The notes under the pieces were generated by a model. That model saw only the letters and a list, made by a program, of their open reading frames with translations, did not search any database and was not told where the DNA came from. 64,000 nucleotides of DNA, from NCBI RefSeq assembly GCF_001612945.1, contig NZ_BDBK01000002.1, forward strand, positions 62,001 through 126,000. The letters run 5' to 3'. This document shows positions 33,237-41,882 of the stretch, in pieces; positions within the stretch are counted from its first letter, which is position 1, and every line of letters starts with the position of its first letter. Source of the DNA: Nocardia inohanensis NBRC 100128 (GTDB taxonomy: Bacteria; Actinomycetota; Actinomycetes; Mycobacteriales; Mycobacteriaceae). A program made the translations under genes and the position numbers.

Positions 33237-33722
33237 TCAGTGCGAAGTCAGCCAATTGTCGGTGAACTCGGCTTCGCGCTCCAGCAATTCGGTCAGGTGC
33301 TGCTGGATCGCGGCCTCGATCTTCTTGCCGAAGAGCGGGATCTTCACCTCGATGGACGCGTCCACCACGAAGGTCGAACCGCTGCCGTCGTCGCTCACGG
33401 TCAGCGTGCCGTTCACGTTCGCGGGCGCGCCGTCCACGTGCGCCTCGACGGTGCCGCCGCTGCCGTGCCAGGTCTCGATGCGCGGAATGATCAGGCCCTC
33501 GGGCTTGATGGCGGTGATCTGCGCGGGCAGCTCCTCGGGCGAGATGGCCTGCACCATCTCCACCCGTACGTTGTCCCCGGAGATGGAGATGCTGTCGATG
33601 CGCGCGCCCGGGCCGCCGACGGCCTCGATGCGGTCTTTCCAATACTGCTCATCGGCGAACGCCGCACGCACCGCGGCCATGGGATGAGTCGAGTGCGCGG
33701 TGAAGGCCAGAGGTGTCGCCAT
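33237..33722 (-). CDS. DUF2505 (SRPBCC-like) protein B
   Basis: 161-aa tandem paralogue of protein A: N-terminal [26 protein letters not shown], and C-terminal [26 protein letters not shown]. The hydrophobic-cavity fold suggests binding of a lipid or isoprenoid. The ATG start lies only about 27 bases from the divergent murB start, so the two promoters overlap. A and B are separated by 31 bases and probably share a transcript with the methyltransferase. Confidence 0.85.
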   Translation of the reverse strand: MATPLAFTAHSTHPMAAVRAAFADEQYWKDRIEAVGGPGARIDSISISGDNVRVEMVQAISPEELPAQITAIKPEGLIIPRIETWHGSGGTVEAHVDGAPANVNGTLTVSDDGSGSTFVVDASIEVKIPLFGKKIEAAIQQHLTELLEREAEFTDNWLTSH

Positions 33723-33748
33723 GGTGGGACAGGCTACCGTCTGTGGTC

Positions 33749-34888
33749 GTGCGTACTTCTCGGGTGGTGTCGTTCGACGAACTGCGGGACCTGCTGGCGG
33801 CGACCGGGGCGCGGTTGCGCGAGTCGGCGTCGCTGGCGGAGCTGACCACGCTGCGGGTGGGCGGCCCCGCCGTGGTGGCTGATTGTGAGACCACCGAAGC
33901 GCTGGTCGCGACGGTCCGGGAGCTGGACGCGGCCGGAATTCCGCTGCTGCTCATCGCCGGTGGCTCGAATCTGCTGATCGCCGACACCGGTTTCGACGGG
34001 GTGGTGGTCCGGATCGCCACCGAGGGCGTCGGCATCGTGACCGCGGGCGGTGCCGAGGACGACGAGGACGAGGTGTTCGTGGTCGCGGAGGCCGGCGCGA
34101 ATTGGGATGCGGTGGTGGCCGAGACGGTCGCCGCCGGGTTCGGCGGCCTCGAATGCCTGTCCGGTATTCCGGGTTCCGCCGGTGCCACCCCGGTCCAGAA
34201 TGTCGGCGCGTACGGCGTCGAAGTGGCGAGTTTGCTGCGCCGGGTGCGTTTGCTGGACCGCGCCACCGGCGAGATCCGCTGGGTCGAACCGGCGGAGCTC
34301 GGATTCGGTTACCGCACTTCGGTTCTCAAGCACAGCGATGCGGGCGTGGTGCTGGCCGTCGAATTCGCGTTGCGCGCGGACGGTTCCAGCGAACCGCTCG
34401 GCTACCGCGAGCTGGCCAATGCCCTCGATGCCCGGGAGGGCGAATCGCGGCCCGCCGCCGCCGTGCGCGCGGAGGTGCTGCGGCTGCGCGCGAGCAAGGG
34501 CATGGTGCTCGATCCCGCGGACCACGACACCTGGTCGGCGGGCTCCTTCTTCACCAATCCGGTCGTTCCGGACACCGAGGTCCCGGCCGTCCTGGCGGCG
34601 ATCGCCACACATGTGGGCCCCGATGTGGCCGTCCCCACCTGGCCCGTCGAGGGCGGGGTGAAGTTCTCCGCGGGCTGGCTGATCGAACGCGCCGGTTTCG
34701 GCAAGGGCTACCCCGACGCGAACGCCCCGGCGCGGCTGTCCACCAAACACACCCTGGCCCTGACCAATCGGGGCGCCGCCACCGCGGCCGATCTGGCGAC
34801 GCTGGCGCGCACCGTTCGCCAAGGGGTTGCCGACCGCTTCGGCATCACCCTGGAACCGGAGCCCGTGACCGTGGGTGTGCCCCTGTAA
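33749..34888 (+). CDS. murB: UDP-N-acetylenolpyruvoylglucosamine reductase
   Basis: 379-aa FAD enzyme that reduces UDP-GlcNAc-enolpyruvate to UDP-MurNAc with NADPH, the second committed step of peptidoglycan synthesis. FAD-binding and catalytic segments are [63 protein letters not shown] with the catalytic Ser, and [10 protein letters not shown]. The acidic stretch [11 protein letters not shown] is an unusual loop. TACCGT ends eight bases before GTG 33749, fitting a leaderless start; GTG 33743 is also in frame. It precedes an L,D-transpeptidase as in Rv0482-Rv0483. Confidence 0.95.
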   Translation: MRTSRVVSFDELRDLLAATGARLRESASLAELTTLRVGGPAVVADCETTEALVATVRELDAAGIPLLLIAGGSNLLIADTGFDGVVVRIATEGVGIVTAGGAEDDEDEVFVVAEAGANWDAVVAETVAAGFGGLECLSGIPGSAGATPVQNVGAYGVEVASLLRRVRLLDRATGEIRWVEPAELGFGYRTSVLKHSDAGVVLAVEFALRADGSSEPLGYRELANALDAREGESRPAAAVRAEVLRLRASKGMVLDPADHDTWSAGSFFTNPVVPDTEVPAVLAAIATHVGPDVAVPTWPVEGGVKFSAGWLIERAGFGKGYPDANAPARLSTKHTLALTNRGAATAADLATLARTVRQGVADRFGITLEPEPVTVGVPL

Positions 34889-34952
34889 TTCGTGTCATGG
34901 ACCACTTCCGCACAGACCGGGGGACCCGGTTTGCGGGGGTAACGTCGAGGAA

Positions 34953-36191
34953 GTGAGCAATCGAAGAGTGTCGCGGCGGTCGGCCGCCGCAGTGGCCGCG
35001 TTGGTGGCCGTTATCGCGCTGGTGGCCGGATGCACATCCGACAAGGCCGGCTCTTCGGGCAAAGAGGCCGAGCCTGCCGCCAAGGTCACCGTGGATCCCG
35101 GCAACGGGACCACCGACGTCAACCCCAAGACCGCCGTCTCGGTCTCCGTGACCGGCGGCCGCATCGACCAGGTCGCGCTGACCAATCCCAACGGCAAGCA
35201 GGTCGCCGGCGAATTCACCCCCGACCACACCAAGTTCACGGTGACCGAGCCGCTCGGCTACGGCATCACCTACACCTGGAACGGCACCGCCACCGGCACC
35301 GACGGCAAGCCGGTCGCCATCGACTCGAAGTTCAGCACCGTCACCCCCAAGAGCACCGCGACCGCGACTCTCAATATCGGTGACGGTCAGGAGGTCGGCA
35401 TCGCAGCCCCGATCATCCTGCAATTCAAGGGCCACGTGAGCGACAAGGCCGCGGTCGAACGCGCCCTCACGGTGACCACCACCCCGAACAACGAAGGCGC
35501 GTGGGCCTGGCTGCCCGACGACAACGGCGGCTCCCGCGCACACTGGCGGACCCGCGAATACTGGCAGCCCGGCACCAAGGTGCAGGTGGCGGCCAAGCTG
35601 TACGGCCTGAACCTGGGCGGCGGCGTGTACGGCGACTCCGACATCACCTCCGACTTCACCATCGGCCGCTCGCAGATCGTGAAGGCCAACGCCCCCAGCC
35701 ATCGCATGCAGGTGGTTCGTGACGGACAGGTGGTCTTCGACTTCCCGGTTTCCTACGGTGAGGGCAATGAGGACCGCAATGTCACCCGCTCCGGCGTGCA
35801 CGTGGTGACCGAGAAGTACGAAGACTTCATGATGTCGAATCCGCCGTACTACACCAATGTCCGCGAACGCTGGGCGGTGCGCATCTCCAACAACGGCGAA
35901 TTCATTCACGCCAACCCGATGTCCTCGGGGGCGCAGGGCAATACGAACGTCACCAACGGTTGCATCAACCTCAGCAACGGTGACGCCTCGTCCTACTTCC
36001 CGACCGCCCTCTACGGCGACCCGGTCGAGGTGACCGGCACCCGCATCAACCTGTCGGCCGCCGACGGTGACCTCTACGACTGGACCATCGACTGGAGCAC
36101 CTGGAAGAGCATGTCCGCGCTCCAGGGCGATCCGTCCCCGGTCGTATCCGCCACTCCGATGCCGCCGCAGGCTCCGGGCGGCACGCGCTGA
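34953..36191 (+). CDS. Lipoprotein L,D-transpeptidase (LprQ/LdtE-like)
   Basis: 412-aa cell-wall enzyme making 3-3 peptidoglycan cross-links. The signal ends in a lipobox (IALVAGC), so the Cys should be lipidated. Two Ig-like domains (about 25-235) precede the YkuD catalytic domain. The active site is read as FIHANPMSS followed by [14 protein letters not shown], giving His and the nucleophile Cys. This three-domain plan matches mycobacterial Ldt proteins, and position after murB matches Rv0483 (LprQ, LdtE). The GTG start is close to a GAGG; GTG 34968 is an alternative. The carbapenem-sensitive enzyme class is inferred from family. Confidence 0.92.
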   Translation: MSNRRVSRRSAAAVAALVAVIALVAGCTSDKAGSSGKEAEPAAKVTVDPGNGTTDVNPKTAVSVSVTGGRIDQVALTNPNGKQVAGEFTPDHTKFTVTEPLGYGITYTWNGTATGTDGKPVAIDSKFSTVTPKSTATATLNIGDGQEVGIAAPIILQFKGHVSDKAAVERALTVTTTPNNEGAWAWLPDDNGGSRAHWRTREYWQPGTKVQVAAKLYGLNLGGGVYGDSDITSDFTIGRSQIVKANAPSHRMQVVRDGQVVFDFPVSYGEGNEDRNVTRSGVHVVTEKYEDFMMSNPPYYTNVRERWAVRISNNGEFIHANPMSSGAQGNTNVTNGCINLSNGDASSYFPTALYGDPVEVTGTRINLSAADGDLYDWTIDWSTWKSMSALQGDPSPVVSATPMPPQAPGGTR

Positions 36192-36257
36192 CCGAGCGGG
36201 CTGCCGCTTTCCGGGTTATGTTCTTGACGGAACTGGCTTCGGTGGTGAGGAGGCCCG

Positions 36258-37229
36258 GTGGCGAGTGGGGCGGCAACGGCTGCAACCGGATTCGCGCGGG
36301 CTCATCGGGGGTTTGCGCGCCCGCTGAGCCCGGCGGAGCGCTGGTTCTGGATCATCGACGGGATCTCCCCGGCCAATTGTGTTGCGCGCGTGCGGGTGCA
36401 CGGCGCGCTGCCGCCGGAGCGGCTGGAGCTCGCGGCCGCCGCGCTGGTGGCGGGGAGCCGCCTGCTGCGGGCCGTGGTCCGCGGTCCGGCCGGTGATCCC
36501 TGGCTGGCCTCGCTCGCCGATCCGGTGATTCCGGTGCGGCGCGTCGAATCCGATGATCCGGACGCGTGGCAGCATGAGATCGACGCCGAGACCGCCCGGC
36601 CGTTCGATGTGCGGGCGGGCCTGTCCCGCATTGCCGTGATCGCCGGGCGGACCGGCACCCCCGCCGAATATCACGACGTCATCCTGACCATGTCACGTCT
36701 CATCGGAGACGGTCGTTCGGCGATGGTGGCGCTGCGTGAACTCGTCGAATACGCGGCGGGCGAACCGATGCGCGCCGCCCGCATGCCCATCCCGCCCGCG
36801 AACGAGTTGATGCCGATTCCGGCGCGCGGATTCTGGCGCTGCTTCCTCACCAGATCGGACCGGCCGACCAAGGTCGTGTACCGGGTGCTCGATGCGCCGC
36901 GGCTGACGGCCCTGCGCGCCGACTGCCATCGGGCGGGCGTCACAGTGCACGGCGCGCTGGTCGAATCGGTGCAGCGCCGGGCGGCCTGGAATATCGCGGT
37001 GATCGATCCGGGACGCGTCGAGCTGCCGGAACAGGTTGGCGCGCTGCGGCTTTCGGGACCGGCGCTGGCGGCCTCGAATTCCTGCGTCAGCGCGCTCACC
37101 GTCGCCGTCACCATCGCGCACGGTGAGCTGCGCATCGGATTCTGTTATGCGGCAGGCATATTGAGCCGAGCGCAGGCCGAAGCCTTCGCCGACGACACCC
37201 TGGCCCGGCTGCTCGAACGCCGCGCCTAG
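36258..37229 (+). CDS. Condensation-domain/PapA-like acyltransferase homologue, His lost
   Basis: 323-aa protein resembling polyketide-associated acyltransferases and NRPS condensation domains: FARPLSPAERWFWIIDGISP at the N-terminus, and SRLIGDG at 146-152 in place of HHxxxDG. The two His are Ser146 and Arg147, so the catalytic base is missing while the structural Asp-Gly remains. It is about 100 residues shorter than typical Pap proteins. GTG 36258 follows GAGGAGG. Its stop overlaps that of the convergent adenylating enzyme by four bases (CTAG), which places it in the same insertion. It may be non-catalytic or use another chemistry. Confidence 0.72.
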   Translation: MASGAATAATGFARAHRGFARPLSPAERWFWIIDGISPANCVARVRVHGALPPERLELAAAALVAGSRLLRAVVRGPAGDPWLASLADPVIPVRRVESDDPDAWQHEIDAETARPFDVRAGLSRIAVIAGRTGTPAEYHDVILTMSRLIGDGRSAMVALRELVEYAAGEPMRAARMPIPPANELMPIPARGFWRCFLTRSDRPTKVVYRVLDAPRLTALRADCHRAGVTVHGALVESVQRRAAWNIAVIDPGRVELPEQVGALRLSGPALAASNSCVSALTVAVTIAHGELRIGFCYAAGILSRAQAEAFADDTLARLLERRA

Positions 37230-38923
37230 AGCCGCGCCCGCGCCGCCTGATCGGCCAGCAGCGCCCGCAGCAGGGCGCGATCCGGTTTACGCGTCCGCCC
37301 GCTCACCGGAATCTCCGCCACCGTCACGATGTCGTCCGGCAGCGCGGAAATATCGATGAGCGCGGGCAATTCGTGCCGCAGCCGCTGTTCGATCCCGCCG
37401 GCCCCGGGCTCCGGCACCACCGCGAGCACGATGCGCTCGTCCCCGACCTCGTCCGGAATCCCGACCATGACGGCCTGCCGCACCCCGGCCACCGACGCGA
37501 TGGCGGGTTCGTACAGCCCCGGATAGATATTGGTCTTGCCGCGGATCATCATGTCCTTCTTGCGGCCCATCAGCACCAGGGTGTCCCCGTCGAACCGCGC
37601 CAGATCGCCGGTGGCGATCTCGGTCAGCGGTTCCTCCCCGAGATAGCCGCGGCACAGGTTCGGCCCGGACAGGATCAGTTCCCCGTCGCCGGAAATATGC
37701 GCGGTGATGCCGTCCACCGGTGCGCCGAGCGGATCGCCGGAACCTTGGTAGGCGAGTTTCTCCGCGCCCGAAACGACTGCCACGGGCAGGATCTCGGTCA
37801 TCCCGTAGATGGCGAGGAACTCGCACTCCGGCAGTGCGCGCACCGCCCGTCGCAACAGCGCGGCGGTGACCGGCGCACCGCCGAGCGCGATCTCCCGCAA
37901 CCGCCCGGGCGCTCGCAGCTTCCCGGATTCCACAGCTGTGAGAACTGTGGATAGATCCGCCGGGGTGAAGAAAGCGTGCGTGGCCGCGCCGAGCGACCGC
38001 GCGAACCGCAGCGGATCGATATGCGTCCCGAATCGCGGATACCGCGGCATGGACCACCGCGCGCCCGCCATCAGTGCGGGCAGCCCGAACATCAACTGCT
38101 CGGTGTGCAGATGCGAGCCGCGCGCCACACTGCTGCGCCCGCTCATGGCCGCGAGCCCGGCCCCGAGCGAACCCCGGGTGTGCACAACGGCTTTCGGTGC
38201 GGCGGTGGTGCCGGAGGTGAAGACTATGAGCGCCTCGGCATCAGGGTTGGCCACCGGACGTGCGACCGGAGCCGGGGCCTCGCGCAGCCATTCGTGCGGA
38301 GTCTGCTCCGGCGGCGTCCACGCGTGCGCGAACTGCTCGTCGGGCGAACCTGTCCGGTCACTTGCGGCGGTGTCCCTGCCGCCGTGCGGGCCGACGGCGG
38401 TCGCTTCGCCCATCGGTCCGGCCGGACGCGGATTCGGCGCGAGCAGCCACTGCGCCGAGATCGATCCGCCGGGAGTGCCGGGTAGGCGCGGACCGCTGTG
38501 GATATGCCGCACAGGTAATTTCGCGAACTCGGGCAGCGACAAGCCGAGTCGCCGCCCGGCTCGTTGCAGGGGTCCGGCAAGTGCGTAGAGCAGCGATTCG
38601 GTTGCCGCCCAAGCCGGTCGCGTCAAGGCGATGCGGCGTGCGAAGAGTTCGGGCCCGACACCCGGATCCACGAACACGATGGTGCCGCCCGCCGCGATGG
38701 TGCCGAGTATCAGCAAGACCGCGTCCACGCAGGGCCGAATCGAGAAGAGCATGCGGTCCCCGGGCCGGAATCCGCTCTGGTGCAGGCGCTCCGCGACACT
38801 GTCGACGCGTTCGGCGAGCTGCGCGTAGGTCAATGCCGGCTGCCCGATCATGCCCAGCGCCGCCGCCAGCGGCTGCTCCCGCCCGCGCTCACGCAGCTGT
38901 TCGATGAAGTCCTTGCCGCTCAC
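37226..38923 (-). CDS. AMP-forming adenylating enzyme, OleC/beta-lactone-synthetase-like
   Basis: 565-aa ANL superfamily enzyme. The phosphate loop is FTSGTTAAPKAV (235-246), the A5-type motif YGMTEILPVAVV (373-384), then TGD (438-440) and hinge GRKKDMMIRG (453-462). YGxTExLPV is, from memory, characteristic of OleC-type enzymes, which convert 2-alkyl-3-hydroxy acids to beta-lactones with ATP. A long Pro/Gly-rich insertion (about 140-225) precedes the loop. GTG 38923 overlaps the upstream glycosyltransferase stop as GTGA. Context with two OleA-like subunits supports a beta-lactone or acyl-activation role; a plain acyl-CoA/AMP ligase remains possible. Confidence 0.8.
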   Translation of the reverse strand: MSGKDFIEQLRERGREQPLAAALGMIGQPALTYAQLAERVDSVAERLHQSGFRPGDRMLFSIRPCVDAVLLILGTIAAGGTIVFVDPGVGPELFARRIALTRPAWAATESLLYALAGPLQRAGRRLGLSLPEFAKLPVRHIHSGPRLPGTPGGSISAQWLLAPNPRPAGPMGEATAVGPHGGRDTAASDRTGSPDEQFAHAWTPPEQTPHEWLREAPAPVARPVANPDAEALIVFTSGTTAAPKAVVHTRGSLGAGLAAMSGRSSVARGSHLHTEQLMFGLPALMAGARWSMPRYPRFGTHIDPLRFARSLGAATHAFFTPADLSTVLTAVESGKLRAPGRLREIALGGAPVTAALLRRAVRALPECEFLAIYGMTEILPVAVVSGAEKLAYQGSGDPLGAPVDGITAHISGDGELILSGPNLCRGYLGEEPLTEIATGDLARFDGDTLVLMGRKKDMMIRGKTNIYPGLYEPAIASVAGVRQAVMVGIPDEVGDERIVLAVVPEPGAGGIEQRLRHELPALIDISALPDDIVTVAEIPVSGRTRKPDRALLRALLADQAARARL

Positions 38924-39672
38924 CGGATATCGACCACTTCCGGCTTGTACCGATGGTCGGCGTACCACTCCAGGGTCCGCCGCACCCCCCACGCCCGCAC
39001 TCTCCGATTCGACCCGTACACCCGCACATCCCGCCGCAATCCGTAGTCGGTGGTGAGCATACGCACCGCGTTCACCAGCGCCCGATCCTCGTGCAGGTCC
39101 TCGATCGCGGTGCGCGGGAATCCGCCTGCCGCTTCGTACAATTCGGCGGTGATGGCCATATTGCAGCCCGGCGTCATCACATACGGCCCGAGATAACGCG
39201 GATCCTGATTCCCGGGCCGGAACTTCCCGAACGTCGACGCTACTTCCAGCGCCACCCGGATGACGGTCCGATCCACCCACGACACGTCCTCGTCGGTGCG
39301 CGGGATCAACTGCCCGCTGACCAACCGCAGCCCGGAATCGAAGGCGGCGTGTACGCGCTGGGTCCAGTCCGGCGCGGGCAGGCAGTCGGCATCGGTGCGC
39401 GCCAAACGCCCGGCCCCGGCGGCGATGGCGTGCCGCATCCCGGTATCGGCGGCCGCGCCGGTGCCCTTCTGCGCCTCGGTCACGATCTCGATCGCCATGG
39501 CCGGATGCTGATCCGCGAACTCCCGCACCACTTTCGCGGTCGCGTCGGTCGAATCGTTGTCCACCACGATCAGCGTGAAATCGCGATCGCGTTGCGCCGC
39601 CAGCGCTTCCAGCGTCGCCGTGATGCCCTGCTCCTCGTTGTACGCGGGCACCACCACCCAGAGCTTGCTCAT
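38920..39672 (-). CDS. Family 2 glycosyltransferase
   Basis: 250-aa GT-A enzyme. WVVVPAYNEEQGITATLEAL and LIVVDNDSTDAT are the nucleotide-sugar-binding start, the metal-binding DxD is in ARTDADCLPAPDW, and AIEDLHEDRAL is the acceptor-site region. No transmembrane helices are evident, unlike polyprenyl-phosphate transferases. ATG 39672 is preceded by GAAAGGGGGG; 14 more in-frame codons are not needed. It is coupled to the adenylating enzyme by a GTGA overlap, so it belongs to the OleA/OleC-like operon. The sugar and acceptor are unknown; a hydroxy-lipid intermediate is the obvious candidate. Confidence 0.85.
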   Translation of the reverse strand: MSKLWVVVPAYNEEQGITATLEALAAQRDRDFTLIVVDNDSTDATAKVVREFADQHPAMAIEIVTEAQKGTGAAADTGMRHAIAAGAGRLARTDADCLPAPDWTQRVHAAFDSGLRLVSGQLIPRTDEDVSWVDRTVIRVALEVASTFGKFRPGNQDPRYLGPYVMTPGCNMAITAELYEAAGGFPRTAIEDLHEDRALVNAVRMLTTDYGLRRDVRVYGSNRRVRAWGVRRTLEWYADHRYKPEVVDIR

Positions 39673-39781
39673 GCCACCCCCCTTTCGCCGGATGTTCGCA
39701 CGTCCCGGGTCCACCGGGATGGGAGCGGCTCTGCTCGCCCGAAGGGGCGCGGCCCGGCGGTGGGCCGCGAACCCGAGTGCC

Positions 39782-40711
39782 TCACCCGGCCGCCGGCAGG
39801 CGGTAGGTGATGGCCGCGGCGGACGGTCCCGCGCCCGCCGCCACGAACAATGCCACGGCGAAGCGTTCCAGGCGACCGCTGTCCCGGGCCGCCAGGTAGG
39901 CGACGGGTAACGCGGAGGTGTGGGCGTCGCCGGGGAAGCTCGCGCCGCCGCTGCCCGTCCGGTCGTCGGGGTAGCGGTCGTCGTCGGTGCAGACGGCGTC
40001 CGCGGCGATCCCCAGCCGGGCGGCGAGCAGTCCGGGGAACTCCGGGGTGGGTCGCCCGCACAGCAGGAGCACCTCGCAGGGGGAGACGCCGGCGACTTCG
40101 AGGGCCTCGGCCGCCGCGTGCTCGGCGTGGTGCAGCAGCTCCTCGACGGGGGTGCCCGAGCGGTCCACGATGATGGATTCGCGCCCGCCGGTCCCCATCT
40201 CGGCCAACCGGACGAAGCCGGTCGCGGCGGGCTGCCCGTCGGTGGCGCTGATGTGCAGCGCCCCGAATCCGATCGGCTGCTCGCTCTTTTCGAGCACCAG
40301 CGCCGCCCCGACCGGTTTGATCGGGAAGTCGGGCACCGGATGCGGCGACATGGACGGATGCGCGTCGCCCGACACCACCACGACCCGCCGCACCGTCGGC
40401 GCTTCCAGCAGGGCCTGGCTCACCTGGATGGCACTGAGCACCCCGGTGGCGCCGTTCATGAGATCGAAGGACAGGCAGGGCGTTTCCCCGCTGCGGTACT
40501 CCAGTCCGATGCCCGCGGCCTGCTGGATGAGCGCGGACATGGCCGGTTCCACCATGTTCGAATCGCGATAGACGCCGGTATTGATCAGCGCGTCGATGTG
40601 TTCGGGCGTGCTGCCCGCCGCGGCGACGGCCCGCACGGCGGCGGCCGCGGCCTGGTCGATGGAGCTGCCGCCGCCGGTCTCCACCGCTACGGCCGAAATG
40701 ATGACTGCCAT
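39782..40711 (-). CDS. Catalytically degenerate KAS-III/OleA-like subunit
   Basis: 309-aa thiolase-fold protein with OleA-like LINTGVYRDSNMVEP, retaining the Glu of the VEP motif (the base contributed across the dimer in OleA). The nucleophile position reads DLMNGATG, so Cys is Ala; the His region reads LLCGRPTPEF and the Asn region ends GDAHTSAL, so His and Asn are also lost. It directly follows the intact paralogue (GTGA overlap if GTG 40720 is used; ATG 40711 is preferred). This matches inactive partners such as PqsB or the second subunit of heterodimeric OleA proteins. It is likely structural and supplies Glu or shapes the acyl tunnel. Confidence 0.82.
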   Translation of the reverse strand: MAVIISAVAVETGGGSSIDQAAAAAVRAVAAAGSTPEHIDALINTGVYRDSNMVEPAMSALIQQAAGIGLEYRSGETPCLSFDLMNGATGVLSAIQVSQALLEAPTVRRVVVVSGDAHPSMSPHPVPDFPIKPVGAALVLEKSEQPIGFGALHISATDGQPAATGFVRLAEMGTGGRESIIVDRSGTPVEELLHHAEHAAAEALEVAGVSPCEVLLLCGRPTPEFPGLLAARLGIAADAVCTDDDRYPDDRTGSGGASFPGDAHTSALPVAYLAARDSGRLERFAVALFVAAGAGPSAAAITYRLPAAG

Positions 40712-40716
40712 GCTGA

Positions 40717-41766
40717 TCACACCCGAAGTTCGCCGAGAGTCACCGACAGGAACCCGGCCACCACGCCGGAGGCCGCGGGCACCATCAGTACCTTCGAACC
40801 GGACGCTATCCGCTGTTGCTGGAGCGCATCGTGCAAAACCACGAAATGCGAGGTGGAGGCGGTGTTTCCGTATCGCTCCAGCACCGCAAGACCGGTCGGC
40901 ATGGCGGCATCGAATTCGCGCTCCGCTATCTTGCCGATCAATTCCACTGCGGGACCGCTGAATTGGTGATGGATGAGGTAGTCGTAGCCCTCCGCAGCGA
41001 AACTGCTACCCCGCGCGGCCAGGAAATCCCGCTGGAAATTGGTCCACAGCAGATAGCGGGATTCATTGTGCATGGCCCGGTTATCGGTATAGAGCGCGAT
41101 ACCCGGACTCCGGTCCGACGGCATTCCCAGGCACAACTGCGCGTACTCGGCGCTGGTATCGAGTTCCACGTAATCGATGCCCTCGGTATCGTTTCCGCGG
41201 TCGTCCAGAAGCACCGCCGCCGCCCCGTCCCCGACGGTGAGCGAGGCGAACTGCGGATCGTATTTGCGTGACATCTCCCGCACCGCGGTATCGGCGATGG
41301 GCGTGATGTACTCACCCGATACCACCAGCCCGCGCCGCACGATCCCGGCGCGAATCATGCGCTCCAGCACCAGCACTCCGGTCATCATGCCCGCGCAGGC
41401 ATTGGAGACGTCGAAATGCAGCGCCCCGCGCGCACCGAGTTCATTGCGCAGCATGAGCGCGAAAGAGGGTTCGACACAGAACTCTTCGCCACGAATGCGG
41501 GTGATCGAGCAGGAGATGACGATATCCAGCTCGGCCGCCTGGTAACCGGAGTTCGCCAGCGCCGACCGAGCCGCCGCCAGGGCCAGCGTGAACGAATCCT
41601 CCCGCTGCCCTTCGGTATCGACGCCGCACCGCCGCCGCTGCCTGACCCCGCTGACCCGTTCCAAGTCGATGGGTGATTCGATTTTCAGCTGCGCGAGCAG
41701 CTCCGCCGTCGATACTTCGGTGGCCGGCAGATACGAACCCACCGCCTCGATTCGTGCTCTCGCCAT
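40717..41766 (-). CDS. KAS-III/OleA-like condensing enzyme, active subunit
   Basis: 349-aa thiolase-superfamily enzyme. The catalytic Cys124 is in FDVSNACAGMMTG, His266/267 in LIHHQFSG and Asn301 in RYGNTASTS; the OleA-type Glu99 lies in FCVEPSFA. OleA enzymes join two acyl-CoAs head to head by Claisen condensation, giving 2-alkyl-3-keto acids. No ACP or PKS gene is nearby. ATG 41766 has GGAG upstream, and a 20-base dyad at 41841-41860 marks its promoter region. It is first in a four-gene operon with a dead paralogue, a glycosyltransferase and an OleC-like ligase. Confidence 0.85.
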   Translation of the reverse strand: MARARIEAVGSYLPATEVSTAELLAQLKIESPIDLERVSGVRQRRRCGVDTEGQREDSFTLALAAARSALANSGYQAAELDIVISCSITRIRGEEFCVEPSFALMLRNELGARGALHFDVSNACAGMMTGVLVLERMIRAGIVRRGLVVSGEYITPIADTAVREMSRKYDPQFASLTVGDGAAAVLLDDRGNDTEGIDYVELDTSAEYAQLCLGMPSDRSPGIALYTDNRAMHNESRYLLWTNFQRDFLAARGSSFAAEGYDYLIHHQFSGPAVELIGKIAEREFDAAMPTGLAVLERYGNTASTSHFVVLHDALQQQRIASGSKVLMVPAASGVVAGFLSVTLGELRV

Positions 41767-41840
41767 GTGTTCACTCCAGACAGCCCACAGTTTCGGGCGA
41801 CGCTAGCAGCGCCCCGGAACGTGGTCTGAAAAATGCTTGA

Positions 41841-41860
41841 TTCACACTGTGTGAGGTGAA
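41841..41860. promoter_or_regulatory. Nested palindrome upstream of the OleA/OleC-like operon
   Basis: TCACACTGTGTGA (41842-41854) is a perfect 13-bp dyad inside wider TTCAC...GTGAA arms. It lies 75 bases upstream of the KAS-III start, between that gene and the end of the SDR gene, and is a likely repressor site for the cluster. CRP spacing does not fit. Confidence 0.6.
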
Positions 41861-41882
41861 CTACAGTGCGGCGCGGGCGGAT

